DNA from: Aaosphaeria pasadenensis
Taxonomy: Eukaryota; Ascomycota; Dothideomycetes; Pleosporales
Assembly: GCA_022813625.1 (NCBI GenBank)
Contig: JAKLMB010000010.1
Location: 992,001-1,056,000, forward strand
DNA: 64,000 nucleotides
Direction of reading: 5' to 3'
In this document: one piece after another, positions 44,801 through 56,592 of the stretch
Layout: the number at the start of each line of letters is the position of its first letter
How positions within the stretch are numbered: the first letter of the stretch is position 1
Program-made: the position numbers and the translations under genes
The notes under the pieces: model-generated
The model's database searches: none
The model's input: only the letters and a program-made list of their open reading frames with translations
Told to the model about the DNA's origin: nothing

Positions 44801-46490
44801 ATGGACACGATATCTCGATACAATGTGGTGCACCGCCTGCAGAAGCGGAAATTGCTCATCGCGTAAGTAAAACTCAAACATCACTGAATCCTCGAATTGA
44901 GGGTGCAATTATCTGACATACATGAATAGCATCAATTGCATGGCCGGTCTATCTATTCTGTTCTTTGGTTACGACCAGGGTATGATGGGCGGAGTCAACA
45001 CCTCATACGACTACTACACTCGCATGGGATTCGGACACAAGGGCCCAGATGGCGCGGTTGTAGTTGACGATAGTCTCCTCCAGGGAGGCATAGTCTCTGT
45101 ATACTATCTGGGTACACTCGTCGGATGCCTTGCTGGAGGATCAATTGGCGATCGGTTCGGGCGCATCAAAACGATATTCGTTGGCGCCGCCGTTGCTGTC
45201 GTCGGTGCTTCTCTGCAAGCCTCTGCTATGAACCATATTTGGATGATCTTTGCCCGACTTATCAACGGATGGGGTACGGGTATCTTAAACGCTATTATTC
45301 CGGTCTGGGCTACTGAGACTGCCGAGCACACTTCCCGTGGACAATTCATCGCGATCGAGTTCACGCTCAACATCTTCGGTGTCGTCCTCGCCTACTGGCT
45401 CGAGTATGGTTGCTCGTTCTATGGAGACGGAACATCATCATTCATCTGGCGATTCCCCGTCGCTTTCCAGATCCCCATGCTACTGTTGCTTCTCAGCGGT
45501 ATTACCTTCTTCCCCGAATCGCCACGCTGGCTACTCAAAATGGGTCGGAAAGAAGAAGCAAGATACATACTGGGAAGGCTTCGCGGAGATGAGGGCGCAG
45601 ATAGGGAACGAGCCGAAAACGAATATCAAGACATTGTGCGCTCTTGCGAGAACGAACGAGCGAACTTCCGCCATCAAAGCTACTACCACATGTTCTTTGG
45701 CATCGGATTTGGGACACTCCATACTGGGCGACGTGTCCAACTGGTCGTCTGGCTGCAGATTATGCAGGAATGGATCGGTATCGCGGGCGTGACCGTCTAC
45801 GCTCCGACGATCTTTGGAATCGCGGGTATGAGCCCCGCCAAGCGACAGTGGATATCAGGTCTCAACAACATTTTCTACATGTTTTCGACCCTCATTTGCG
45901 TCTTCACACTTGATCGCATTGGACGACGGTGGACACTGTACTGGGGCTCCGCTGGTCAAGCCATCGCAATGGCACTAGCAGGGGGCTTCTCATACCTTGC
46001 GTCACAGGCAACAAACGAGGGCAACTTAAGTAAAGCATCAAGCTATGGCAACGCTGCTGTGTCCATGGTCTTTATCTTCACGTTCATCTTCGGCGCCACA
46101 TGGCTAACAGTTCCATGGCTGTACCCAGCCGAGATCTTTCCACTCGAAGTGCGCGCGAAAGGAAATGCCTGGGGCGTTGTGGGCTGGTCCATTGGAAATG
46201 GGTGGCTTACCCTTTTGTGTCCTGTCATGTTCTCCACACTCAACGAGAAGACGCTTTACATCTTCGCCGGCTGTAACATTTTGACGCTTCCAATGGTGTG
46301 GGCATTGTACCCCGAGACGAATCAACGAACACTAGAAGAGATTGATCTGTTGTTCTCTTCGGATAGTATCTGGAATTGGGAGGCTGAGAAACACTTCGCC
46401 AGGCTCCAAGAGCAAGGAAGAACAGGGTCCGTAGGTGCGCGTGCGGGTAAGGAGGTGAATCATGCTGAAAAGGGAGAATACGTTGATTAG
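44801..46490 (+). CDS. MFS sugar-porter family transporter
   Basis: Predicted CDS join(44801..44862, 44930..46490), 540 residues. The 67-base intron (GTAAGT...AATAG) joins KRKLLIA to INCMAGLSILFFGYDQGMMGG. Sugar-porter marks are GYDQG, GDRFGR (near 97), the PESPRWL block (near 227) and RIGRRW (near 349). Other blocks are PWLYPAEIFPLEVRAKGNAWG (near 424) and the end motif PETNQRTLEEID (near 485). Twelve helices are expected, in the plasma membrane, with proton symport typical. Hexoses or polyols are usual substrates; the exact one is unknown. The gene is at the right end of the proposed peptide locus and may simply be a neighbour. Confidence 0.92.
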
Positions 46491-48437
46491 TAGAGAGCAA
46501 GACAGTAGTGTGCTTATCTACTAGGGATGTGATGAAAATTGACCTTGGAGGGCCTGTTTGGTAATTGATTAAAACCATCAAAGATACATTTCGCGGGAGA
46601 TAGCCAGATTGTGGAGCAGAAACGTTTCAAGGTAGCAGGAATAAAGACAGGCCTCGTAGAATTCATCTTTGCTATATTGTTTGTCATCACATTTCGAACG
46701 TGATTGGGGAATTATTGAAACTTCTGATATCGTACATGTGATTAGCTGTGATGGCAGTCTGGGCTGACCCTCAGCTCAGTGTGGGCATACATGTGAGTAC
46801 GAGATGGTTTATAATTTGGGCTACAATAATGCGCGCTGGAGAATAGACCTAGCCAACCAGGGCCGGGTTAGCAGATATGTGTCATCTGTGCCAATAGAAG
46901 CCTGCAAGGTTCCCACGTCTACGTCTACGGACTTTAATACTTGATGCTCCTGGCGTGTTCCTTAGTTGCGATCAGGCGACATACACAGTCCAAGAAAGTG
47001 GGAACTCTCTCCACATGCTGGATGCATAGGCCACCCCAGAATCACAACTTCTTTACTACTCCAGTACCTGATCTTAATAGACCCCTTTTACGTAACAGTA
47101 GAGCATCTTGCTCCAGACTCCAGGTCAGCAACATCTGGGGTGTGGATGTTTTCTCCACAACTCAGCAGCCCTATTAGCAATCGTGCGGGGAATTGAAGGT
47201 TGGGAGTTGAAAAAATGACGCTATTTACCTTCTTCCGTCGGATCAAACCGTAGCAATTGGGCCAGTGGTGTCGTCACGGCGGTATTCATTCCGCCGGGGG
47301 CGTATACCATTTGGGGACCTTGAAACATGAGCATGGCGAGAGAGGAAAAAATTATGTTCATGGCACCATTCATTTTCAGTATAGTGTGCACTTGGCTAGC
47401 CTACAAGCAAAAGAGGCTCAACAGCTTGTTGCAGCGCATGGTTCTCTTAAAAAAGCCTCTTCCTCGGCCCGAAGCTTGTCCTAACAAAGAATGCTCAAGC
47501 GGCGGGCTCGGCGATCCCAGGCCGACGACCCTTCGCCTCCTACATTCTCTGGTAAGTGCCTGAGACCATAAAAATTTGATCTGGCCAGTGTATAGCGCAT
47601 GCACTAGACGGCGTGTAGATGCGGAGAAGTGAATTTGTCGGTACCTCTTGATGTTTTGGCGATGTTTTACCCCAGGAACTAGATCCTGTGGAGTCAAAGT
47701 GTGTGGTCGGATCTTCGAATGCCAATACGAGCTATCATGACTTTTTCAGTAAGCTTCCGTTGGATTACCACGTTGCGTAATGTCATAGAATCCCTAAAAG
47801 AGCCGAAACCCCATACTAAGCCCTTGCCCAAGACCTTCTCAGTGCTTCCCAAGACCTTCCTAAGACCTTCTAGCGTCGCCCGAAGTGCCAGCAACAGCTT
47901 GCCCGTCGCTCCGTTCCGATGCTCTTTTCCGTCCGAAGTTGAGCCTCAATGATACGAGATTTTCACCATTCGAAGCACCTAGGTGTCCAATATGTGAATA
48001 CAATATGCATATCAAAATCATTCGATTGCGCGAAGCTTTCGCACAGTCAGTATGTCCTCAATACCTCACGTCTCTCCGAATATCGGAAGCCAAATTAGTA
48101 TTGAGGGTCGAGATGCTCTCATGCTCCACTGCTGTTGAGTAGATTTTACATACCTAACTCGGACTATGCGTTGCTCGAGCTTCATCTCGGTCTGTGCCAC
48201 GAAAAAAACGTAAATGACGCGTGTGGCCGAGATCTGGGGTGCAGTACAAGTTTGGCACCGGTGCCTACTGGTTCCTATGAGCGGACCGACCGACAACGCT
48301 AAGTTACGTAAATAGTCACCACCATCTCCCACTTGCCCCTGTAATCTGAAGAGTATCTATATAGTTACTCCATCATTTGATTTCTCTCTTGATCAAAATC
48401 TGGGGTTCAACATCTCAATCCTTTCAACAACTTCACA
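46491..48437. other. 1.95-kb intergenic region
   Basis: No gene supported. Short frames around 46941-47952 overlap in several phases. A small cluster of AAGACCTTC repeats lies at 47830-47870. The right end is the transporter promoter with TATATAG near 48358. Confidence 0.5.
47830..47870 (+). repeat. Three AAGACCTTC repeats
   Basis: AAGACCTTC occurs at 47830, 47851 and 47862 in otherwise unremarkable DNA. Two copies are preceded by CCC. It may be a decayed minisatellite; no role is evident. Confidence 0.4.
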
Positions 48438-50087
48438 ATGGCAGAACCACCAGCATACAGAGGCCCAGGTTATGGCGACGTGAACTACGCCCCCAAACAC
48501 GAGGAGCTCGATCCGAAGTATGATATTGAGAAGCCACAAGAGGATGCCGTGTTCGGTGAAGTTGTCGAGGGAGGTCCCAACTATCGTGCAGTAAGTGTTG
48601 TGATCATGATAGACGTTGAAACGAAGTACTCGACTAACAAGTAACAAGGTTGGATGGAAAGGAACGTCTGTTCTCATGATGAAAACCCAGATCGGCCTTG
48701 GTATCCTCTCGTTGCCTTCTGCTTTTGACACTCTTGGCTTGATCCCAGGCGTTATTTGCTTGATCGCTATCGCTGTCATCACTGGATGGTCCAGCTGGAT
48801 CGTCGGTGTGTTCAAGCTAAGGCATCCCGAAGTTTACGGCATCGAAGATGTTGGAGAGAAACTATTTGGCCGCGTTGGACGTGAATTCTTCGGTCTTGCT
48901 TTTGCCTTGTGTATGTATTCCTGCCACACTTTTCTGGCAAATTCGTCCTCTAACATTCGACAGACTGGACATTCGTTGGAGGCTCTGCTATGCTCGGCAT
49001 TTCCATCGCACTTAACGCCCTATCAACTCATGCGACCTGCACGGCTGTCTATGTGGCCGTTGCTGCTGTCATAGGTTTTGGACTTTGCAGTATCCAAACC
49101 CTGGGACGCATTTCCTGGCTAGCCTGGGTAGGCTTGATTGGTATCTTGTCAGGTGGTACGTTATCTGGACAGTGTTGAAATTCCTGATTCAATCGCTAAT
49201 AGAGAATTAGTCATGACTCTCACGATCGCTGTGGCCGTCGAAGGTCGACCTAGCACTGCACCAAAGGACGGGCCCTGGAAATCCGATTTCAAGCTTTTCG
49301 GCTCCCCATCTTTCGGAGAGGCGACAGCAGCACTATGCACCCTCATTTTCGCTTACGGTGGTGTCCCCGCCTTCTTTAACATTGTCTCAGAGATGAGGAG
49401 ACCAGAGCATTACACGAGAGCACTTATTGTGTGCCAAACTGTTATGACCGTGCTCTACATCATCGTCGGAGTTGTCGTCTACTACTACTGCGGATCCTTC
49501 GTCGCTTCTCCTGCCCTTGGATCCGCTGGACCATTGTTGAAGAAGGTTTGCTACGGCTTGGCCCTTCCCGGCCTCATTGTCTCCATGACATTAGTCTGCC
49601 ACGTATGTTTTCCAAAGAAGCCACCACACCCTGAGATCGAAGTTTGTACTGACTCACTCCCCAGATTACTGCCAAATACTTCTTCATTCGCTTCTTCCGT
49701 GGCACTAAGCATCTCAACCATAACACCATGATCCACTGGGTGTCTTGGCTCGGTCTCACCGGAGCTGTTTGCATCGTAGCCTACATTATCGCCAGCGCGA
49801 TCCCCAACTTTGGCGCTCTCGTGTCACTCATCGGAGCCCTCTTCGGAACCCTCATGACCTTCCAGTCCATGGGTATGATGTGGTTCTACGATCACTGGAC
49901 TAAAGGCAAAGCAGAGAAATCTACACGATGGATGTCGCTCGTCTTCTGGGCTGGTTTCATCATTGCCTCCGGTACTTTTCTCATGATCGCTGGTACATAT
50001 GGTTCTGTCCTTGGTATCAAGGATACCTACAGTGGATCCAACGGACCAACTGCTTGGTCGTGCGCGGATAATTCAAACTCGACCTAG
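48438..50087 (+). CDS. AAAP-family amino acid transporter
   Basis: Predicted CDS join(48438..48590, 48649..48910, 48964..49152, 49211..49602, 49665..50087), 472 residues, five exons, introns 53-62 bases. After a hydrophilic N-tail with a Glu/Asp-rich stretch comes the AAAP start block TSVLMMKTQIGLGILSLPSAF (near 57-77). Further blocks are LAFALYWTFVGGSAML, LIFAYGGVPAFFNIVSEMRRPEHY (near 240) and VYYYCGSFVASPALGSAG. About eleven helices. Fungal relatives include the neutral and aromatic amino-acid permease MTR of Neurospora. It probably imports amino acids at the plasma membrane with protons. The first intron uses an ACAAG acceptor beside a GACTAAC branch site. An alpha-arrestin gene lies just downstream, convergent. 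Confidence 0.9.
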
Positions 50088-51506
50088 ATGGACGATTGCG
50101 CTTCTAGAAATAGATAAACTCTGTTCTATAGAGTAGAACAAATGAGTTGGTACGAGGGCATAGGCTGGATTAGCATCTTAGCGTTCATTGCGTCGGGCAT
50201 ATAGACGGATTACCACCTCAAAAGCAATCAGCATCAGAAATCAAGAATAATTCTTACAATCATTTCATAACCCGCACAAGCAAACCGCGACCCCAGTTAT
50301 TATTATTCCCAACAAACTTTCCCCGCAACACCCTTCCGACAGGCTACTTCTCCAACATCTCTGTTTAAAGAGTATCCAGCCACGATTTGTGTGGAGTCAT
50401 TGCACGTTACTCCCCACATATAGCGTCCGAACACACGCTATGAGCTAATAGAATCCACTGTAATTCATTGCCTTCCTATCTCGATGATTGTTGTAAAGGA
50501 CATCCTTGAGAAGCGCCTGCTCCACATCCCCGGGTCGCATATCGATTTGTGGGTCGAGCGGCCGCGGACAATGCATGTTTCATTTGTATCCCCACGGGGA
50601 CTCACCCGTGAATTAAGAGCGGGCTCAAGATTATGCTTCCTAGTAAAAGGCTTAGTCTTTCACTGTTGCATTGGGGCGTCTTCCATAGATACACTGAACG
50701 TCATATGTAGCGATGACCCTGATTGGTAGCTTCAGGTGGAATGCGTTGCAGTATTCTTGCACTTAGTCGAGGGCCCCTTGAGATAGGTGAGGCAATTCCC
50801 AAGTTGTCGTTCATCACAATTCACATGCCCTTCGACATAATTTCACATTATTCTAGCAATCCACAAGACCCACTGGACCGGTACTGCTACTAGAAACGCG
50901 TGCAACGTCTTGATGTGTAATTTTTGATGTTCAAAATTCCAAGCCTGCTGTCTCATACATATCATATGTGGCGAAGCTTCCTCGATTGAGTAAATTATGA
51001 CTACCAACTCGACTGCATCTTTCGCCTAATCACGCTCTATACAAAAGAACACAATATTCCCTACGATGAGAAAGACAACGAATTACGTCTATTGCGTCGA
51101 GATCAGTCTGCTTCATTGTTTATGCTTATCACTACTGAAATGGACGCCGTTCAGCCACCTGAAAAGTTGTCCCGCTAGAACTTTGACGCATCATTTCAGG
51201 ATTGAGGAACTGATGTTCATGTTGTTATCTCAGTGTTACTGGTCTGCATACGAAAGTGGCTTTACAGATAGCAAGTGCGCAGGTTCTTTGACTTTGTCCG
51301 AGGACTTTTAACATTATGCGAAAACTTTATCAGATCTCCAATTTGAAAAGTTCATCGTAAATAGTATCAATATTTTGAATTGGTGGAACAATGGGACTTC
51401 TAAACTACAAAGGGAATTCGCTAAATCATGTTGTGCGCTACAATTGATAATGCAAGCCAGTCACTTCCAAATATGAAAAACAAAAACCATCATGGCCGCA
51501 GTTCCG
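50088..51506. other. 1.4-kb intergenic region, convergent
   Basis: 3' flanks of the transporter and arrestin genes. Two 81-codon plus-strand frames (50484-50729, 51066-51311) have no recognisable features. Confidence 0.5.
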
Positions 51507-52971
51507 TTACCTCTCAATATAATTCAAACCACTGAGTCTGTTTGGAGGAAAGGTCTTCACCGCTTCATCGTACGTTGGTGGCATCTGAAAGTTCCAATCG
51601 TGGCCAGTATTCACATTTGGTGGTACTGAACTCGATTCGCGATGACTAGTAATTATCTGGGTAACTCTTGGTTCGGAAAGTTCGCGCCCCGGCAGAATAC
51701 CAGAAGTGACCTTTACTGGAGTTCGAACTTGAACAAAGAACACGCGACCGGCGTCCTGTTGTTCGTTAGTTGCGTCCCGAGGAAGGAGGTTTCTAGAGAT
51801 GCTTACCACTCCCGAATGGCACTGCCAGCCCATGAGGATCTCAACTTCATATCTGCGTTCAAGGTTGCAAGTTGAGAAGTTGGGAACAATGCTATCCTCG
51901 ACACTGACGCCTTCCCAGAGTGAGGGACTTATTCTTCGTCTGCAACCTTCCGGATCTTCACCGTTGAACACCTTGATCCCAAGATTGCTTAAGCTTTGCA
52001 GGGTCCAGAAGGTCATTTGTCCGTGTGTAGCGGGGCCGGCGCGGATATCTGTATAGCCAACCAGAAGCATCTGGAATGACTGGAGGTAAAGGTCGTGGGG
52101 GTTCTGGTTTAGCTTTTCTATGCATAAATCCAATTGAAGCCCTCGCAAGTTAGGATTCCGTTTAGAGGGCCGAATGAGTTGGAAGTCTGGAAGAAATGTA
52201 GCAGTCATAAGAATCTCAGCCGGAGTATGCGATCGTGAAGAAGACATGGTCTGTTGTGAGTGTACCGAAGACCTCGAAGAACCAGTCGAAGGTCCTAAAA
52301 CAGTCGCTCGTGCCTTTGCGATACCCGCGTTTGCCATTGACCTTCGGTCGAGTGACGAAATGATGTCAATTGGCCAGATAGTAATGGGTTGGCTCTATAT
52401 GCAACGAATTAGTTAGTTCTTCAATCATTCAGTAGTCGAATGGCTTTACCTTTCGCAACGTATTTTTGAACATGTTACGGATGTATGTGACCATGACTTC
52501 CACTCGATAAGAAATCTCTGCGCCTTTCCCGAGATTGTTCATAGAGGGCGGTAGCCTATGGGAACTGCGTGGCTTTTCATCCTCTCCAATTTGTATCAAG
52601 GTGTTCTGTGGAATATTTGATGCGCAAGAACAGCATTCTGCAGACCGAGGAACCTTCAGTGAGAGATCGAAGCTGTGGTAACCGGCCCCTATTTTTGAAA
52701 GTTCCCTCGTTTCTGACTTCCTTGATTTTGGATTGGGGACAATTTTTTGCTCTTGTTGTAGGAAAATGTGCTTTTCTTCTTCCTTTCTCGAAAATAAGAG
52801 CCCGGGCATGCCCGTGAGACTCGAAGTGCTCTCTCCAACAAGCCGGGCCCTTATGCTTTGTATCGTTGTACTTTGTGCGCAATACAAGTTGATTTTCCCA
52901 GTGATTTTGTCTCCCTCCGTAAACACTGATTCCAGATGTTTAATCTCAATATCCAGACTCATTGACACCAT
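51507..52971 (-). CDS. Alpha-arrestin (ART-type ubiquitin-ligase adaptor)
   Basis: Predicted CDS complement(51507..52394, 52450..52971), 469 residues. The 55-base intron joins NTLRK to SQPITIWPID. The N-half has arrestin-N features: VFTEGDKITGKINLYC, IRARLVGES, YHSFDLSLKVP and ISYRVEVMVTY. The C-half carries an arrestin-C-like domain and ends with MPPTYDEAVKTFPP, a PPxY motif that binds WW domains of Rsp5/Nedd4-type ligases. A Ser-rich linker joins the halves. Arrestin-related adaptors direct ubiquitination and endocytosis of plasma-membrane transporters. The nearest gene is an amino-acid transporter, but adaptors usually act genome-wide, so a specific link is only a suggestion. The start could also be the second ATG at 52962. 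Confidence 0.85.
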
Positions 52972-53521
52972 TTTCGACGTTTGTTAGAAGGCGAGGTCCT
53001 GAATGTGGAAAGTTATCACGTGATATTTCTTGTTGGTCCACCACTATGACGATATCGTTTTAGGCTTCGGGTTTCGTTAAAAGAGTAAAGATGCAGACGA
53101 ACATAGGCTGATTTTAACATATCAAATCATTTTCCTTTCTCCTAGTATACCAATGTCCTCGGGCTGCTCAGACGATTCTCCAATTCATTTCCAACCCGCC
53201 GAATGGGCCGGCTATTTTTAGCCGGACTCCCAAAGAGACAACAAGACGCTCGCCGCCTCATAGCTCTCGTCGCACCAGCACTGAAGACGAGCGCATTTAG
53301 TCGGAAAATTCTGATGGCACGGATAGATGAGAATTCATCTCGTGCTGCTGGGGAGACCCGACTACAACATTCTTCGCTCGGCAGGTCCGCTTCACCGAGC
53401 GAATCACGCACGTGACCCGCCTCACCAGCTTTGGCATGTTTCCGAACTTTTCGAGTTTGGAGGTAGTAGAAATTAGCACATGGAACATGAAATACATTAT
53501 GCAGGTGTTCGAACATGATCT
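52972..53521. other. Upstream region of the arrestin gene
   Basis: Holds the 18-bp inverted element at 53208. The 127-codon minus-strand frame at 53142-53525 crosses the element and has no family signal, so I do not call it a gene. Confidence 0.5.
53208..53225 (+). promoter_or_regulatory. 18-bp inverted element, copy 1
   Basis: CCGGCTATTTTTAGCCGG: 7-base perfect inverted arms (CCGGCTA/TAGCCGG) around a short T run. It lies about 240 bases upstream of the arrestin start. An exact reverse-complement copy is at 59988. Arms with CCGG are compatible with a Zn2Cys6 dimer site. Confidence 0.55.
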
Positions 53522-55815
53522 TCATTGTTGGGGGTTATCAAAGAATAGAAAATCGGCATCTAGCCAGTCTAGCGTAGGTTGAACATCAAAAAGTCCCCAA
53601 CCTGGATCCATCATTCCAAGTGATTCATCCGTGGTATAGCTCAACGAAGTCATCGGATCCATGGGAGCTGAGGTAACTTGAGACAACGGAGTCGCACTCT
53701 GTTGAGCAAAGACATCTGGCACCTCGACAGGTAATTGAAGTGCAGGGGGAGCCAATTGTTGACTTTGGTCGCTCATTTGAACATGTTGCTCTATCTCATT
53801 CCTCTTGCGTCTTTTTGTGTTTGAAACTAGTCCCTCGCAAAGGTCGATGAACGATTTAAATAAGTTTTGCAGCTTCGCAATCGGCGTTGATAGATTCGCC
53901 AGGCTACCTAGCTCCTCTGTAACACCTTTCAATGTTGCGAGATCTTGTTCGTTTGAAGAAGCGACAACATTACAAAAGAGCACAAAGAATGGCGTCAATG
54001 GATGATATAGGACAGTCCTGTTGTCAAATCAGTCTTGCTGTCGATCTCTGTGTAGGAGCACGCCACAAACCAATGCATATAGCTCACATGAGCTCGTATG
54101 TCTGAAAGTGCGAAAGAGGATTCTTGCAAGCTTCGCAAAGTTGACATGGCCATTCTTGCTGCTTCCAAACATTCCTGATCAACATAAGACTGTGCCGGTG
54201 AGCATATCTGCTTCGAGCGAAGTATTGATGTGCGTAGGCAGTGATAGGTGAACTGAATCGTAGTCAACTCGCTACCCATATGCAACCCGCTCCATGAGTC
54301 TGATGGACCATGTAGCTGATAAAAGTTAGTGACAGTCAATGTTCGTGACAATTGTGGAGTTCACCTCTGTGATTCTAGCGTGAACACGCTTCATTCGTTC
54401 AAGAAGGTCGAGAACGACGTACTCGACTCGCGAGAGAAGCCCTCTGTTATTTGATATCCGGTCCGGGTGAAGCTCCAGTATATAAATCGCTTGAATGGGC
54501 ACAAAGTGTAGATAGGTAGAGAGAAGTGATGATACCGATCTGACCATAGGCGATGCAAAGACCGAATCGAGACCATGATGCTCTAACAGACAGCGGCTGC
54601 GACCCAGCATCATGGAGTATCCCTTGTCAAGAATATGACACCAGATATAGCAGTAGTACAACTCTTCATCATCTTCGGTCTCTGTCCGGCATGCTTTGAC
54701 GCGGGATTCCAGATTAATATCCTCACAGGTCTTGCAAGCGGCGGAAATGAACGCCCAACAATGAACCGAGTCACCGGAGCCCTGCGCGATGAAACTCTGT
54801 CATGCAATCAGTAAGATTTCTTGGCTCGGCGAAAGTTTATACTTACACTGCAAAGAAGTGCCTGCAAGAACAACATGGATGGAGTGGAGAGGAGGTGCAT
54901 GCGTGCCATTCCTAGCTTTACACTGTTCAGGTATCTGGCTGCACAGGCACGCATTCCATCTTCTACGCCGCCCATCTCACTGTCGGATAAGACAGTGTTG
55001 ATGAACTTGAACGCAGCAGCATTAACACAAATCGAGTAAAGCAGTAAAGTTTCTGGATCGCCGACCCGATTGATCAAAGCCAGGCCCATAGCCTTGAGAG
55101 ATTTGGGTGACACATGTTTAAAGTAGTCCAAGACATGTGGGCCAATCTTGTTTCCTTTCAACTCTAATTGGTGGCTGTCAGTCGTGGTCAAGGAAGATTA
55201 CGGTAAAGCGTGCGTACCTCGAAGCATCCAGTACAATAATTCAATCGGTGGATAACGAATATCGTCGAGTATGTCAGCTACCCGCGTCCCTCTCGTTGGC
55301 AGAACATCTTCATGTCTTGGTGCTTGGCTGAGTTGATTCACGAATGACATAGCATTATTCAAAATAGCTAGTCTGTCGGCTGGCATCTGCTTCCCAACTG
55401 AGATTTCACGACTGATGAAATCCTGAGCCTCCACGATCGAAGGGGACTGAGGTGTGCTGTTTGTCTTGGGTGGCGAGGCAGTCAATTTAGTCTCCAGGCT
55501 GAGGCGATGAAGTCCCTTCTGGGCAGATGCCTCGCTGGCCCTCGGGCGCTTGAGAGAACTTCTTGTGGTGGAAGAAGAAGTGCGAGTGCATTCAATATTT
55601 CCATCGACGCAGTTACCACATGGATCGTCACGATCACATTTGACCTAGAAATGAACAGTTCAGCTACATTGACCAGCGCAGGATTTTAGCGACTGGTAAC
55701 AAACCTTTCGCGCTCGACATGTATCGCACTACAAATCGTCAGTTACATTGTCCAAGCTGAGTGGCAAAGAATCAAAGTTGCTTACTACGGCTGCTACTGA
55801 TATTGTGGAAGTCAT
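53522..55815 (-). CDS. Zn2Cys6 transcription factor with fungal-trans domain
   Basis: Predicted CDS complement(53522..54017, 54071..54315, 54365..54796, 54847..55163, 55218..55644, 55705..55728, 55786..55815), 656 residues in seven exons, introns 49-60 bases. Two tiny exons (30 and 24 bases) assemble the zinc cluster VCDTCRARKVKCDRDDPCGNC...C at residues 11-37. The middle region has the fungal-trans pattern (LLYWMLRELKGNKIGPHVLDYF, ILELHPDRISNN). The join MHWTVLYHPLTPFFVLFCNVV shows that the GTTTGT donor at 54070 is right. The C-terminus has an Asp/Phe-rich possible activation segment (WLDADFLFFDNP). Targets are unknown. Several acceptors were chosen by family pattern, so exon ends may shift by a few bases. 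Confidence 0.82.
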
Positions 55816-56592
55816 TACTGGGTGTCTTTGAATAGCAGCTCTTGGTGAGAAATGGGGATGTCTATTCAAAGGACTTGGGATTGGTGTCTGTACAAATCCA
55901 GCATAGACAGCCAGGTACAAGTAGATAATAGTTAATAATGCTTTGGGCCGGAAGCCAGCGTGCAAGGGTTCCGGGGTCACCTATTATACACCAATACGGC
56001 CAAAGCGCACTACCGAATAGGGGCGGGTGCGGGTGTAACCCGACCCTCTCACAGCCACTGCTCGAACCTCAGCTGAGTTTTGACTAGGTAGAGTCGTAAA
56101 CAACGGTGTTTTGGTCCTTCAATTGATTCGACGCAAGGGCCTATATATTCGTTGTGTGAAGCAGCGTCAATACAGCTCTCGCAGGGTGTGGCTAGTAAGA
56201 GCAGAAATTGATGCGCTTGCTCCACGCTTCCCGAAAGGACCGAAACACCGAGAAAGCACCTGAAAGCTGGTACGCCTTTTAGTAGAAACGCGTCTTTCCT
56301 GGAAACTCTACCGATAGATCTAAACATCTCCGCTGCCAAGTCAAATGAACGTCATAACGAGGCAAAGAAAGGGCGTTTAGAAGCTTTTATCGCTGAGCAA
56401 TCGCATTGGGCACATAGGAGCTTTCGACTCTAATTTTCTCATGGATACTATTTAACAACAATATGTCTACACTTGCGCTCAAATACATCGCCCAAGTCTA
56501 CAAAATCTAACCAAGTAACGCTTTAGGAATCCACGGTATATTCTCCCACACATTACCAACTTGACTTCGTATAGCAAGTTCTTCATGGTTGT
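55816..56592. other. Intergenic region
   Basis: Promoter of the Zn2Cys6 gene and 3' flank of the chitin synthase gene. A 96-codon minus-strand frame at 56049-56339 has no support. Confidence 0.5.

Noticed and set aside
53142..53525. 127-codon minus-strand frame between the arrestin and regulator genes
   Set aside because: No family features, and it runs through the 18-bp inverted element.
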